Shown here: positions 1 through 11,252 of the stretch, piece after piece
How positions within the stretch are numbered: the first letter of the stretch is position 1
How the letters are laid out: every line of letters begins with the position of its first letter
NCBI GenBank assembly: GCA_021029095.1
Contig: JAJOHG010000002.1
Coordinates: forward strand, 1,116,001 to 1,180,000
Direction: 5' to 3'
From: Phellopilus nigrolimitatus
Lineage: Eukaryota > Basidiomycota > Agaricomycetes > Hymenochaetales > Hymenochaetaceae
Length of the DNA stretch: 64,000 bases
Notes under the pieces: model-generated
The model's database searches: none
The model's input: only the letters and a program-made list of their open reading frames with translations
Told to the model about the DNA's origin: nothing
Made by a program: the position numbers and the translations under genes

Positions 1-1851
1 CGTACGCGATCTCCGCCGCGTTCGTGGCGGAGATGATCGAGTGGTTCAAGGCGGGCAAGGCGCTCCCCCGGCGGTTCGCGTGGGAGATCGTGCTCGGCGC
101 GTACGCGCAGTTCGTGCGGGAGGAGAGCATGGTCGAGGTGAGCCTCGAGGACGGCATGACGCTCGACGTCATCGGGGACGTGCACGGTGAGCTGCAAAAC
201 CCCTGTGTGTAATGCGCCTTTGTTCTGGCTTACCCTTCGTTTTTTTTTTCTTCTCGCAGGTCAATTCTACGACTATCTGCACCTTGCTCTCTTGACCGGC
301 CAGCCGTCCGAGAGGCACTGCCTGCTTATGAACGGCGACCTCGTCGACCGCGGGTCGTGGTCCATCGAGGTCATCCTCACAGCGTTTGCGCTCAAATGTA
401 CGCTCTATCCGCCTTTCTTTCCGGGCTCCTAGTATTCGCGCTGACCAACGCGTTCTCCGAACTTCACCAACTTCCTTGCTCCGTGCATTTGTCATGACGG
501 TCCTGCCGTATTGCGCATCTTCTCGTGGATCGCCGGACGATCTCGGTCTCGGTCTTGGTCACGGAACCCACCCACACCGGCGGCTGCTTACGCGCGGCAT
601 TGCATATGTGTGTGTTGCTTATGCACTCATGCCCTCCGGCCGTGCTATCGTGGGTTCCTGCGGGGCGACGCGGACACAGGGCTCTATCCGAGTCGGATGT
701 TCATCAATCGCGGGAACCACGAGACGAAGGACATGAACCGCGCGTACGGCTTCGAGGGCGAAGCGAAGCACAAGCACGGAGAGCAGACCTACAAGGTAAG
801 CTGTCCGTCTCCGTCCGTCCATCTACATTTGACTGACTTAATATATATCGGCCGGGCTCGACAGCTCTTCGCGCAAGTCTTCACAGCCCGTGTGTTTAAT
901 TTTAGTTGCTTACTGTAATTACCAATCTCACTAATCGCGAAATCTCCACAGTGCCGCTTGCGACGATGGTCAACTCAACGCGCCCGCCGGCGCCCAACTC
1001 CGGGCCCGCGCCCGGCGCGCCGATCCTCGCGCCGTCCGGGTTCAAGCGCTTCTTCGTCGTGCACGGCGGGCTGTTCAGCAAGGACGACGTGACGCTCGAC
1101 GACATCCGCAGGATCCCGCGGCTCGGGCGGCAGCCCGGGCAGGAGGGGCTCATGTGTGCGTCTGGAAGCCTTTCTGGGTTTTGGGTCTGTGAGAAAGGGA
1201 GCTCATGCGATTGATTGTTGTTGTTGTGCACAGGCGAGCTGCTGTGGACCGATCCGCAAGAGATGCCTGGCCGCGGACCGAGTAAAAGGGTGGGTGGCGT
1301 TCGTTCTATCGAATCTAGTTGATACATTGTAACCTTTTTTTTTCTTTTTTTTTCTCCAGGGCGTAGGCATCGCGTTTGGGCCTGACGTCACCCGTCGGTG
1401 GTGCGAGCTAAACAAGGTCACTGGGATCTTCCGGAGCCACGAAGTGCGGCAAGGTCAGCGGCACACTTCCACCGTTTGTCCAGAGCCCCCTTACTTATGT
1501 GCTGCACCTTCAGATGGCTACGCGATCGAGCACGACGGGCTATGTACGACAGTAAGTTGGAGAGGGGGAGTATTCTACAATTCGGGCTTGGAACTGACAG
1601 TGTCCGGGCGTGTCTGCAGGTGTTTTCTGCGCCGAACTACGTCGACCAGAGCGGGAACAGGGGCGCTTTCGTACGTTCGCCCCCAGTCACATCGTATAAC
1701 CTCCACTTGCTGATAGTGCACTGTCCTCTCTCCTTAGGTGCGCATCGACTCCGCTGGGAGCTGCGACTACCGGCAGTTCGACGCGATGCCGCACCCGCCG
1801 CTCAAGCCGATGGCGTACTCGCAGGGCGGGCTGGCGGGCATGTACATGTAG
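1..1851 (+). CDS. PPT1: Ser/Thr protein phosphatase 5 catalytic domain (3' part, partial)
   Basis: Partial at the left edge; only the phosphatase domain (about 339 residues) lies in the window and any N-terminal TPR repeats lie outside. The PPP metal-binding motifs are all present: GDVHG, GDLVDRG, GNHE, the histidine of VVHGGL, and SHEV. The end FSAPNYVDQSGNRGAF...HPPLKPMAY is typical of PP5, which dephosphorylates Hsp90 clients and co-chaperones. Ten exons can be joined in frame: 1-186, 260-397, 680-795, 865-889, 952-1155, 1234-1289, 1360-1453, 1514-1551, 1620-1670, 1738-1851. The sum closes exactly on the TAG at 1849. Two oddities: the second intron is 282 bases when the others are 56-78, and a Pro-rich insert of about 20 residues lies just before VVHGGL. 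The family assignment is strong; the PP5 assignment rests on C-terminal similarity. Confidence 0.93.
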
Positions 1852-2157
1852 CTGGCACAGAATCTGTAGTTGCACTTGAAAAATTATCCGCATGTACTTG
1901 CTATCGATGTTTCATTGTTTTTGTTTTTTTGTTTTTTGTTTTTGTTTCTCGATTTACGGGGAAATACAAGCGAGCTTGCTTTTGGAATAAGCTCCGGCCC
2001 GAAGCGGCAGTGAGTATTTGTGGGCCGCTGCTGTGGCGCATCAAGCGCCCTTTGTCCTGAGTGTGCAGCTATCATGCCAGCTCTCGAGCTGCCTCTCCCT
2101 CCTCTTCCCCCGGTTGTTGCACGCACATAGCCGCGCTCGCACCGACGTCGACACGCC
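1852..2157. other. Intergenic between PP5 and the BTB gene
   Basis: Short spacer between two co-directional genes. It begins with a T-rich stretch at about 1910-1950, which fits the 3' UTR of the phosphatase, then becomes C-rich (CTCCCTCCTCTTCCCCC near 2093-2110) just before the next start codon. Such pyrimidine-rich tracts are common upstream of fungal start codons. I see no RNA gene. Confidence 0.6.
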
Positions 2158-4044
2158 ATGACGACCAACCCGTCGCACATCCTCATCGCGCGCAACTCGC
2201 GCGGCGCGAACAACCCGAGCGCCGCGCTCAGCTCGCCGACGGAGACGCACGCTGCCGCCGCGGGCGTCTTCCGCTCCGGCCCGCACGCGCCGCACGCGCG
2301 CGCGCACGGCGCGGGTGCGGGTGCGGGTGCGGGTGCGTCGACCGCCGGGCAGTGGCTCATCGAGGACGACGAGGAGGACAGCGAGCGCGGGAGCGACGGC
2401 CTGAGCGACGCGCCGTCCGAGGACGTCGAGCTCGACCCGACCTTCGCGCGCATGGGCCGCTTCCCCGGCACGGTCAAGATCGTGGTCGAGGGCACGACGT
2501 TCTGGTGAGCAGCGCAGCGCAGCGCGTTTGGCAGCCGGGCGTGCTGCCCGCCAGCGTGTTTTGGCACCGCGCTGACACCGGGTTGTTTGGGTGTAGGGCG
2601 CATAGGGAGATTCTTGTGTTCGCCTCGCCGTTCTTCGAGGCGGCGCTCAGCGGGGACTGGTCCGAGACGCGCGTGGACGACTGCGGCGGCGGCGGCGGCG
2701 GCGGCGGCCGGCGGCGTTCCATGTCTTCCATCATCACCATTCCGCAGCCGCCCTCAAACCCCCGCGACCGGGCTTCGAGGGATCTCCAGATGGGCGTGAC
2801 GTGCGCCTCTGATCCCGATACGAGCCCCGAGGACGCCGACGCCGACGTCGACGATCTCAAGATCGAGCTGGCTTCTCTGAACTGCAAGGAGGGCGAGTCG
2901 AGCTCGAGCGACACCGAGCAAAAGCACTCGGACCGCAGGGAGAGCCTCGAACGTTTGCAAGGCAGGGGCAAGAGCAGGGCGAGCCTGGAAAGAAGCGCCC
3001 CTGTCAAGTCGAGGACCAGAAAGCCCTCGGGTGCGGAGGCGAAGATTGTTCTCAAGGAAGAGAGAGCGAACACTTTCCATGACTTCCTGAAGTTTGTCTA
3101 TCCCCAGTAAGTACCCAATTTCAAACATGTGTACATCTACGAACGGCACACTAAATTGTGTTGGCGGTTTAGTCTGGAATGCTCCATCACCTGGAATAAT
3201 GTGGAAGGCCTCATGAACATCTCGTCTAAACTCTGTGTCCCTGCGCTCTCGAAGCAATGCCTTACATTTCTCCTTACACACGCCGCAGGCAAGCCTATCA
3301 AGGCTATGCGCATCGCGGAACTTTTTGAGGAAGAGCAGCTCTACCGCGAGTCCAGCCGGTTTGTGCTGGATAATCCCGGCGGATGGAGTGAAAGCGAGCT
3401 CGGCACTCTCAGCCAAGAAACGCTGCTCAAACTTGAGAAGAGGTAGCGTTCAGCGCTTGTTACCGAGCGACTCTGGCTAGACTAACAATACCTCTTTCTT
3501 CCGGGTAAACAGGCGCAACTGGTTTCTCGAACGCGTTCTCAAACTTGGTTTGGTCAATGTGGCAAAGGAGTACCAATGTGTCCGTGCGGCTCGCATTGTC
3601 TACAACAATAACTCGCTTACAAAACTGTCCCTTCTAGTGTGCCACCTGTCCTGAACCAGCCGTCTGTGCCCGCCTGCTGGACGAGCGATGGCGGCAGGCC
3701 TACAGCTCGTGCTTCCGCTTCGGGCCGTGCCAGCCCTCGATGGTCTACCGCTACCTGCGCGGCCTCGAAGGCGTCACGCCGCCGCTCACGCTCACGCACC
3801 TCACCTGCCAGTCGCACGCAAAGGCGTTCACCACTACGTGTGCGTGCATACCCTTTTCCCGTTCTAATTTCGTCCTGGCTGACCCCCCTTCTTTCCGCTA
3901 TCAGTGTTCGACCGAATGTTCTCACTGGGCGTCCGGGGAAGTGGCAGCGGCGCCGACCCAGCCCCGCTGGGTGCCAGGGTACCTGGCGTCCAAGGGCCCG
4001 TCGCCGGACCAAGGCGGCACTTCTTGTACTGTTCTCTGAAGTAA
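2158..4044 (+). CDS. BTB/POZ domain protein with low-complexity insert
   Basis: Six exons (2158-2504, 2597-3106, 3173-3442, 3513-3579, 3638-3839, 3905-4044) join in frame to 511 residues and end at TAA 4042. The first 100 residues are disordered and acidic and include a Gly-Ala repeat. GTVKIVVEGTTFW-AHREILVFASPFFEAALSG is the start of a BTB domain, a dimerisation fold often used by Cul3 adaptors and transcription factors. It resumes much later with FHDFLKFVYPH. Between the two halves are about 140 residues of poly-Gly, Ser-rich and charged sequence. The C-terminal part looks like BACK-type helical sequence and ends in a Gly/Pro-rich tail. The fourth intron (donor GTCCGT) is the least certain. 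Target and process cannot be named from sequence. Confidence 0.85.
2311..2336 (+). repeat. GCGGGT hexamer microsatellite
   Basis: About four tandem copies of GCGGGT inside the first exon of the BTB gene, encoding alternating Gly and Ala. The reading frame is kept for any copy number, so length variation would be tolerated. Confidence 0.9.
2684..2709 (+). repeat. GCG/GGC trinucleotide repeat (poly-Gly)
   Basis: About eight tandem GGC-type triplets in exon 2 of the BTB gene, encoding a run of glycines inside the insert that splits the BTB domain. Triplet changes would not shift the frame. Confidence 0.9.
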
Positions 4045-4621
4045 TGACCATCAACTGATCTGCTGATGACCTTGTTAATCCCAAAATACGCCTTTACTAA
4101 TCATTATCTTTTGTACTTTTCTTGTTTTTCAAGTAGGGGCCCATTGTATCATTACTCCTATCGCTTTCTTGTATTAGATTTTCGAATCTCATTGTTCCAT
4201 GCTGCTTATTCGTCGGTGATCATAAGAAGAAAAGTATCCTTTGCTGCGTAAATAAACACGTCTATAGTGTATTCCAAGCTACACGGCCGACTCCATAAAC
4301 TAATCAAACAGTGACGGGTATCATACGGAAGATGTCTGCTAAAAATGCCCACGTAACCACTAAAAAGAAGAAAAAAGACACATAAGGGAGTGATGAAACA
4401 ATGAAGACGAAAGAAATCATAAATGCGAAAGAATAGGAGTCCACAGAGAACATGAGATAGGAATGAACAACGACATGTGCAACCATGAAGAAAGGGAAAA
4501 AAACATGAATGAACTTCCGAAAAAAGATAATCCTCCGCAAGTTGGTACATACAAGGCGGACAGCATGCGCAATAAGGGTAGATTGAATGGTCCGAGGCTT
4601 AGGCAATAAATATAAGAAATA
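4045..4621. other. Convergent intergenic region, AT-rich
   Basis: Tail-to-tail spacer between the BTB gene (+) and the RhoGAP gene (-). Sequence is AT-rich with poly-A/T runs, as expected for two facing 3' UTRs. Small open frames on the minus strand between 4206 and 4662 are Phe/Ser/Leu-rich, have no domain and overlap AT-rich sequence, so I do not call them genes. Confidence 0.6.
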
Positions 4622-7600
4622 CTAAAATGAGGGAGAAGGAAAAACGGAAGGTGCATTTTCAATTAGCCATTCGACGGAGAGCGACTTGCCCGCCATATCG
4701 GCGAATTCGCGGCTGGGGTCTTGCGAGCGCATGAGAGTAGCTTTAGAGAGTTTCAGTATTCGCCATGGACGAAGTATTATTAGGACTTACGTCCAAAAAT
4801 AACTCCAAGGTTTCGGGCGGTCATGAGATTGACGTCAGCCTGTAATTGCACCCTATCTGAAGGTGAGTATATTCCAGTCACATTGATCAAATAAATCTAC
4901 CTATGAAGATGAGTCATGAGGCGAGCTAAAGTATGATAGTGTTCGGCGGGCAGCTGTCTGACAAGGTCTTTCAAGGCCTGGCCTTTTATCTGTGTATCTT
5001 TGACGCCTTCAAACACAGAAAACGATATTGAGAAGACGTTCTGCAGCTGTCCACTGATACAACTCACCAGCAGCTCCCACAAAAGCTTCATGCAGGCCAT
5101 AGGTCAACAGTGGATTCGGAAGCGAACGGAAGTAGTTCTTGAGCACGGACGTGACGCTCGATATGTCGTTAAAGGAGTCGGTGTCGCAAAGATCAAAGGC
5201 CTCGTAGTTGCCACGCTCGAATAGCGAAGTGATGGCTTTCGACTGTCCTGAGCCCCCGGTTTTACGATAGATACCCTCGTAGTCCATGCCTGGAGACAAG
5301 ATGCGCCGTCAGCCACATTGACAAAAAAAAAAGAAGGCCTAACTGACCTAGAGCCTCAACTGCATCGATGCATTTCTCCACGATGACGGGGACGAACAGT
5401 TCAACGTGCTTAGAATCATCTCTGACTTGTTCAATCAAATCACGACCGAACATTGAAGGCGCTGGTTCAGGGATTTAGATGTCAGATGAAAAGACCAACA
5501 ATGACTATCAAGAACGTACGAGGAGGTCCAACCGAGGCTAGGTGTTCGTCTGAAATAGTCGCATGTGCGTCGTGAACGCATGACGTATGAACTTGACCCA
5601 CGCAACGAGCATGTACCGACAGATTGCACGCTATGGTTTAGAGTATCAGTTTTGTTTTGAAGAGATTGAACATTCAAATCCAGCTTAATATAACTCACAG
5701 GAGCAGCGAACCTGTGATCCCCACATTTTATCACCGCACAAATCACAGCGAGCGAAACGAAGGATACTGAGCTGCTGGAAAGCATGCTCGATACGTTTCT
5801 TCCCCTTGCCGTTATCCGCAACCGAAGAATTGTTAGCGGGAGTATCCTTACTCGCTTTGTTGCCAGGCCAGCGAAGCCCAATCCTGGGACGCTGAGCAAC
5901 ATGCGCGTCACCGTTATCTGGCTTAGCGGACTTCTGCTGACGGCTTTCTGGGGTATCGTCGATCAGCGTTGCGGAGCTAGAAGTCGAAGTCGTGTTAACG
6001 ATCGCAGGCGCTTGTGGTTGACGGGCCTTCCATGTGTCGAATGATTGCTTCCCCGACGCAGATTGCACAGGGGGTAGAGACTTGTCCCTCGAGTGACCGG
6101 AGGTCTGTGCTGCTTCTGAACGGCGCTCGTACTGGCTGATCAGCTGCGCGAGCTCCTCATTACGAGCGTTCAGAACAGCTGTCTCTTCAAGGAAAATGTC
6201 TCGTGCCTCTTTGAGTTCGAGGATTTCCCGAACTAGTGATTCCCTTTGCTGCGTGAGAGGGACCAATTCGTGCTGATACTGACGTTTGATGTTATCAAGG
6301 CGTACTGTCAGCGACCGACCGAGAGTCGCGACTGGAACATCTCCATTAGCCGAGCTAGTTTGCGAATTCAGATCAGTATTCCATGCATATTACAAACGCG
6401 GAACGTTCTCTCACCTCTTAGAGGCTGAAAGCTCCTCGACTTCTGCCAGTGTCATGTCTCTCTCTACCCTCAACTTCGACAGATCTTGCTCCAGACCGTT
6501 GAGATTATCGGACAACTCTTTCGTCAGCTGCTGTTGCACTTCCCGTTTGCGCTCGTCGCTTGACAAGGCTGTAAGCCTCGCAGCCTGTCCAGAAAGCTCA
6601 ATCTTCAGTCGAGAGACTTCTTCCTCAGCATTTCGCCTCGCTTCCAGCTCTTGACTGTACTCTGTCTGAGCAACAGAAAGGCCGTCAAACATCATCTGGC
6701 TAGTCCGCTGCGAACAAATAAGTAAAGTGTCCGGAAGACGGTATAATAAAACGGACCTTCATGCCATCAAGTTTGTTGGTCATTTCGCTCATCTGCTCCC
6801 CCTTCTGATCCAGACTCGAAATAATGGCTTCGACAAACGCACGATCGAGTTTGATATATTCAGCCGACCTATCGTTCGCATCCGACAGTGCTTCCTTCAA
6901 CCTCCGCGTCACCAGATTCCGCCGCCGAGTCCTGCCTCACACCATTGCGAGATATCGCGATGACTGGCGGTCGTGGCGAGCCCGTGCCCGTAGAGCCACT
7001 GCGGTCCAGACTGCCACGTCCACTGGCACCGTTTGAACTCACTCTTGGTGATGCGGGACGGCGAGACTCTGCAGACGAACGCGGTGAGCTCACCTCATCG
7101 AGAATCTTAGCGGCCGAGTCCGACTTCAAAATACCATGAGGCGATGTTTTCCGGATATGGGTACGGTTAGCGGACGTAGGAGAAGATGAGGAGGACGGGA
7201 TGCCGTCGATCCTGTCAACATTCGCGTCCATGTGGAGTGGACCTGGAGGAGATATTCTTCTGCTTCTCAAAGATGGCTTTCTTTCCGGTGGCTTCCTTGA
7301 CGCTTCAAGCCCGTTAAAGGTTGTACTGGTGAGTGGCGTAACTGTCGAAGCGACACTAGTAGGCGTCCTCGGGGCCGCCACATCCGCCTCTTTCTCCTCA
7401 GGGATTGTCACCGAGTTGCTACCCGACTGCGAGCCATGTCTCCCGTGTAATGTGGAAAGACTCTTTGACGGCGATTCGCCGATGTTGCTCAGAAGTTCGC
7501 GGAAATCCGTCCCATTCATCGAGAAGCGCATGGGAGGGAGCGCGGGTGCGATGAAGAAACCAGACGTCCTTTGCGTCACAGACGAAAGGGAAGGACTATC

Positions 7601-10058
7601 TTCGTGCTCTCTCTCGAAATAAACATCTCCATCGGCTGGCCCCGCTGATGAAGGCTCTGACAGCGACAGCGGTTGACTGGGGCTGCGCCGCCTCGCCTCG
7701 GGTACGTTATCGTTCTTTGCGTCCTTTGGCGGAGGCACAGGAGGATATCTCCCTTTATGAGACGTGCCGCCTTGGCTATAGTCCGTGTAATTCCGCGCGA
7801 CATCATCAGAGTCGTTTCCAGCGTCGGTCTCAGTGTCCGTCCCACTCTCGATACTCCTCGGGACGTCAGGAGGCTTCGGACTGACAGACCGGCTGCGTTT
7901 CCCGCTATCGACGTCAAATTCGGTTTGCCGGGGTGAACGCCTCCCGCCGCGTCCTTCAAACGAGCGTTGTGTTCTGAGCGGAGGAGTGGGAGTATGCAGT
8001 CTGCCGTTGTAAGGCGAGCTCGACAGTCCGTTCGTTCGAGTAGCTGATGGGGGAGGTGAATTCACCGCGGCAGTGGAATTGCCATTGCGTAAGCTGTCCG
8101 ACCGTTGAGGGAATTTTAGCGGAAAGTCCTTTCTAGAAGTCAGCGGGCTGTTCGGTCGCGCTGACGGCACTGGAGTACTATGCGGCGAGGTCGGTGAAGT
8201 CAACTTGGGTGACGCGGATGGCGAGTAGAAAGCTGTCGAGCCGGAGCTATCCTCGTCCACTCCGACGAAGTAGTCCCTTAACGGAGAAGTCACATGAGGA
8301 GAGTCCCTACCATTCGACTGCGCCGTCGGCGATTGGGTACGGGCGTGCGAACCAGAAGGTGTGCCGGCGGGAGACGACGAAGACGACGAGCCCGTTCGCT
8401 CGGACTGCATATGAAGCATCTTCGATGCTTCAAGCTGCAGCCCAGGGTTGATTGACCCGCGTTTCTCCCGTTTCTTCGATACGGCGAGAGTAGTGGCAGG
8501 TTTCGGCTGTAGATACGCAGATAATGGACTTGCACCGTCGTCATAACTCTTCCGGCGCGTGTCCTGTTCCAATTCTGGAAGCCATCCGGCGCCAGAGCTC
8601 CTTTCCCTAGAATGCCCACGCGGTGTGAGTGAATCAGCTCGTTCCCGACTGCCTGAGCTCAGGCTGGCTGGCGCTGCAGGGGCACGCCGATCGCCAGCAA
8701 TCTCATGGTCGCCATGCGAGCCTTCATGAGACACAGAAACCGACAGCGAAGGTGAAGTCGGTTCGGTACTCGCATTATAGCCGTAAGAGGCCGAGCTTCG
8801 CGCTGACTCCACATCTGAGTTGCCGTTATTTGGGGGTGGGGTTTTCGAATAAGGAGGTGGCGGAGGCCCATCAAGCGACGGATGTCGGCCAGATACTTCG
8901 CCGTTTATTGCGTTCTCTTGCACGTGAGAATCGGGAAGTGACCGTGGTTGCGCGCTTTCCCCTCTGGTTATGTTTACATTGCTTGGGCCAGCGACAGTGA
9001 CCGACACGGCCGGAGGAGCAGGAGTTGATCGGTGATTCGAGTCGGAATGCTGAGTCGACGGAACAGCTGCGCCCGCCTCGCTGTTTGCATGCGCCGAAGG
9101 GGAGTTAACGGCGTTAGTCGGCGGCACAAACGCGGGATTTGTTCCCCCAGAATCTGATGGATGGGACGTCCGAGAGCTTGGTTGTGACGACGACACGGCT
9201 TTAGGATGGCTGTCAGATGACGAGCCCCCTGAAGCGTATTTGGTTCGAGAGGTTTCATTGTCAGGAGGCGAAGTCACCTAGAAAACAAAAGTTCAGGTCA
9301 CTACATCATCATTTTCATTTAGAGCTCACCACGTTTACCGTATCATTATCTCTGACGCGCGAACTACTGCCAGCAGTCGTAGGTCGCGAGGGCCCATTGC
9401 CTGATGCCTGCCGCTCGCGTTCCCTCTGTTTCTGCTTCGCGATGTGCCGTCGACTGCGCGCCACGCGCTCGTTATGGCATTTCATGCAATAGAAGCCCTG
9501 ACTTGTTTTCGCGAACACGAGCTCGTCGATACGATTCTTGCAGCTCCGACACGTGAAGCATTCCGCGTGGAATGAATCGTCACCAGTCATAACGGCTTCG
9601 TCGAGGATAGCCAGCTTGCATACTTTACAGTTGTAAGCAGTTGGCGCAGACGGGCGAACCATCTGAAAGGAGCAGCAAATTGGTGTCGGCCTATGTGTGT
9701 CGATTAAAAAAGAAATAGTGTCGTTAGAATCGATAGCTGCATAGTGCAGATGCAAGAATTTTGAGAGGGGATATGCTTACATTGACCTGATTTCCACACT
9801 TCGCGCATTTGAAACTAGATTTAAGGGAATATCGTCGACGCGTCCGCACGATCAGTTCATCGAACGCGTTTAAACACTCGGAGAGTGAGATACGCACCAG
9901 TCAACATGCCAAAGCGAGTTCCCAAAAGCCACGACGACTCCGCCTGTCTCGCTGCTCACAGATTTGTTGCACCCAGCGCAGGTCCGATCGTCCTCATGCT
10001 GCGCAGGGGGAGCGGGGGCGGTAACATTCCGCTGAGTCTGTGGCGCGACACTCGGCAT
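4622..10058 (-). CDS. LIM / coiled-coil / C1 / RhoGAP protein (Rga1/Rga2-like)
   Basis: Many-exon gene of roughly 1,450-1,500 residues. Order along the protein: LIM zinc fingers near the N terminus (CAGC...WHVDCFKCAKC, then CKVC...HAECFTCRSC...CMKCHNERVARSRRH); about 800 Ser/Pro-rich disordered residues (9277-6925); coiled coils (6912-6100); a C1-type zinc finger (FARCDLCGDKMWG...CSACNLSVHARC); a C-terminal RhoGAP domain with the arginine-finger region GIYRKTGGSGQ and the helix LKNYFRSLPNPLLTY. It ends PSVFPSPSF at TAG 4622. LIM plus RhoGAP is the layout of yeast Rga1/Rga2, which turn off Cdc42 or Rho at growth sites. Start 10058 is the first ATG before LIM1. The first LIM repeat is damaged or alternatively spliced near 9630-9690 (see findings). 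One junction near 6910-6955 implies a 46-base intron and is uncertain. Confidence 0.88.
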
Positions 10059-11252
10059 CGGCCAGCAATTTCAGACCGAATTGCGCGTCGGAGAGTCGGT
10101 CTGCGCTGGGCCCGTCAAACTGAGTATAAAGTCTCTAGTTTGAAGTCTATAAGCTGGCAGGACGAAGCGCGAGCGCCGGAATCGGAGTGAACGTCGAGAA
10201 AGGATATGTGACCGCTGTTTGTGCGCGGGTTCTGCAAATTAGGTTGCAGCACGCCACGTATTGCTGCTGATGAGCAGGGTTGTTCGTGTCTATAATACAG
10301 TCGATAGCAGCGGTAGTTACGGGCGCATGCGTTCGTTCGGCTGTAATATTTTGACGTGGGTTGCGAAAGAAAACGTGGATAGACTGGTCGTAAATTTTCT
10401 CTTGAAGAAAAAGGTCGTAAATGGAAAAATCGGCGAAGATGGGAGGAAGTAGAGAGGATGTATGTAAAAAGACAGGGAAGGTGTTGCTACGGTTAAGCAG
10501 GAGAGAAGTTGTGAGCTGACTCTACAGGGACCGTGAGAAAACTCTGCCCTCCGTGCCTGTGGCGGCCGCTAACAGTCCTCCATAACAACTCACTCCTGCA
10601 ATTTCACTTGGATTCTTCGTAGCACTTCACCCACAGTATCTCGTTCACGTCGCCTTTCTCATGAAATAAGGGGAAGGGCTCTTATGTTTTGCGAAGCATA
10701 TGGCAACATATTATCATCGGTCTTCTCTTTCCCTCGGACAAAGGGAGGCAATTCGAAGAGGTACTCAATGATCTGGCCATATGTCGGCACGCAGACAAGA
10801 CGGATCGGGAGTGATCATCAATTCGATGCATGGAACGTTATAGGGTGGGTTCTTGTTCAGGGCATGTCCCTGGACTTCGCCCGTCAGCGCCGGCCTCGGG
10901 GCTCGAACCCCGACGCTGCCTAAGGTTCAGAATCACGGCACCACAACCAATCCGCGACATCTCAACATCCAACAGAATAGAGCGCATGTCCGCGAACCGC
11001 CGGGTTTCATGCACAGTCTAAATCAAATCCGAGCAGAGTTCATAAGTTCCAAAAGTAGACCAAGGTTCACGAGAAGCTTGCAGCAGGAACAGAAGTTGCA
11101 GACGTCACAGTTGAAGATTAACGTGCTTCCAGCATCCGAGAAGAAGAATGCCTGTTGACGTTACATAGATCGCCCCTTGGCATGCATACCCAATTAATAA
11201 TGGGGATTGTCTCAAAGAGATATGAAAGAGGCGTGCAGGAGGGTCTTAGAGC
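10059..11252. other. Intergenic: RhoGAP promoter side and protease 3' side
   Basis: A 1.2-kb stretch without a convincing coding region. The RhoGAP gene starts at its left edge and the aspartic protease ends at its right edge, both on the minus strand. Open frames inside (for example 10853-11158 +) have no recognisable domain. The one structured element is a tRNA-like pair of A/B boxes on the minus strand at about 10895-10955, listed separately. Confidence 0.6.
10895..10955 (-). other. tRNA-like Pol III A/B-box element (SINE or tRNA relic?)
   Basis: On the minus strand GGTTCGAGCCC matches the B-box consensus GGTTCGANTCC at all but one position and sits in a GC-rich hairpin resembling a T arm. 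About 29 bases upstream lies TGGTTGTGGTG, a weak A-box match. The spacing fits a tRNA. The T-loop geometry is imperfect (6 or 8 loop bases instead of 7) and I could not fold a full cloverleaf, so this is not called a tRNA. Confidence 0.3.

Noticed and set aside
1884..2603. 239-residue minus-strand open frame
   Set aside because: Opposite the first BTB exon; Pro/Ala/Ser-rich from GC-rich codons and without any motif.
4206..4662. Phe/Leu/Ser-rich minus-strand frames that look like membrane proteins
   Set aside because: AT-rich 3' UTR sequence read as hydrophobic codons; frames overlap the end of the RhoGAP gene.
10885..10920. Possible complete tRNA gene
   Set aside because: The T arm has a 6- or 8-base loop and no acceptor stem or anticodon arm could be paired, so only a tRNA-like element is reported.
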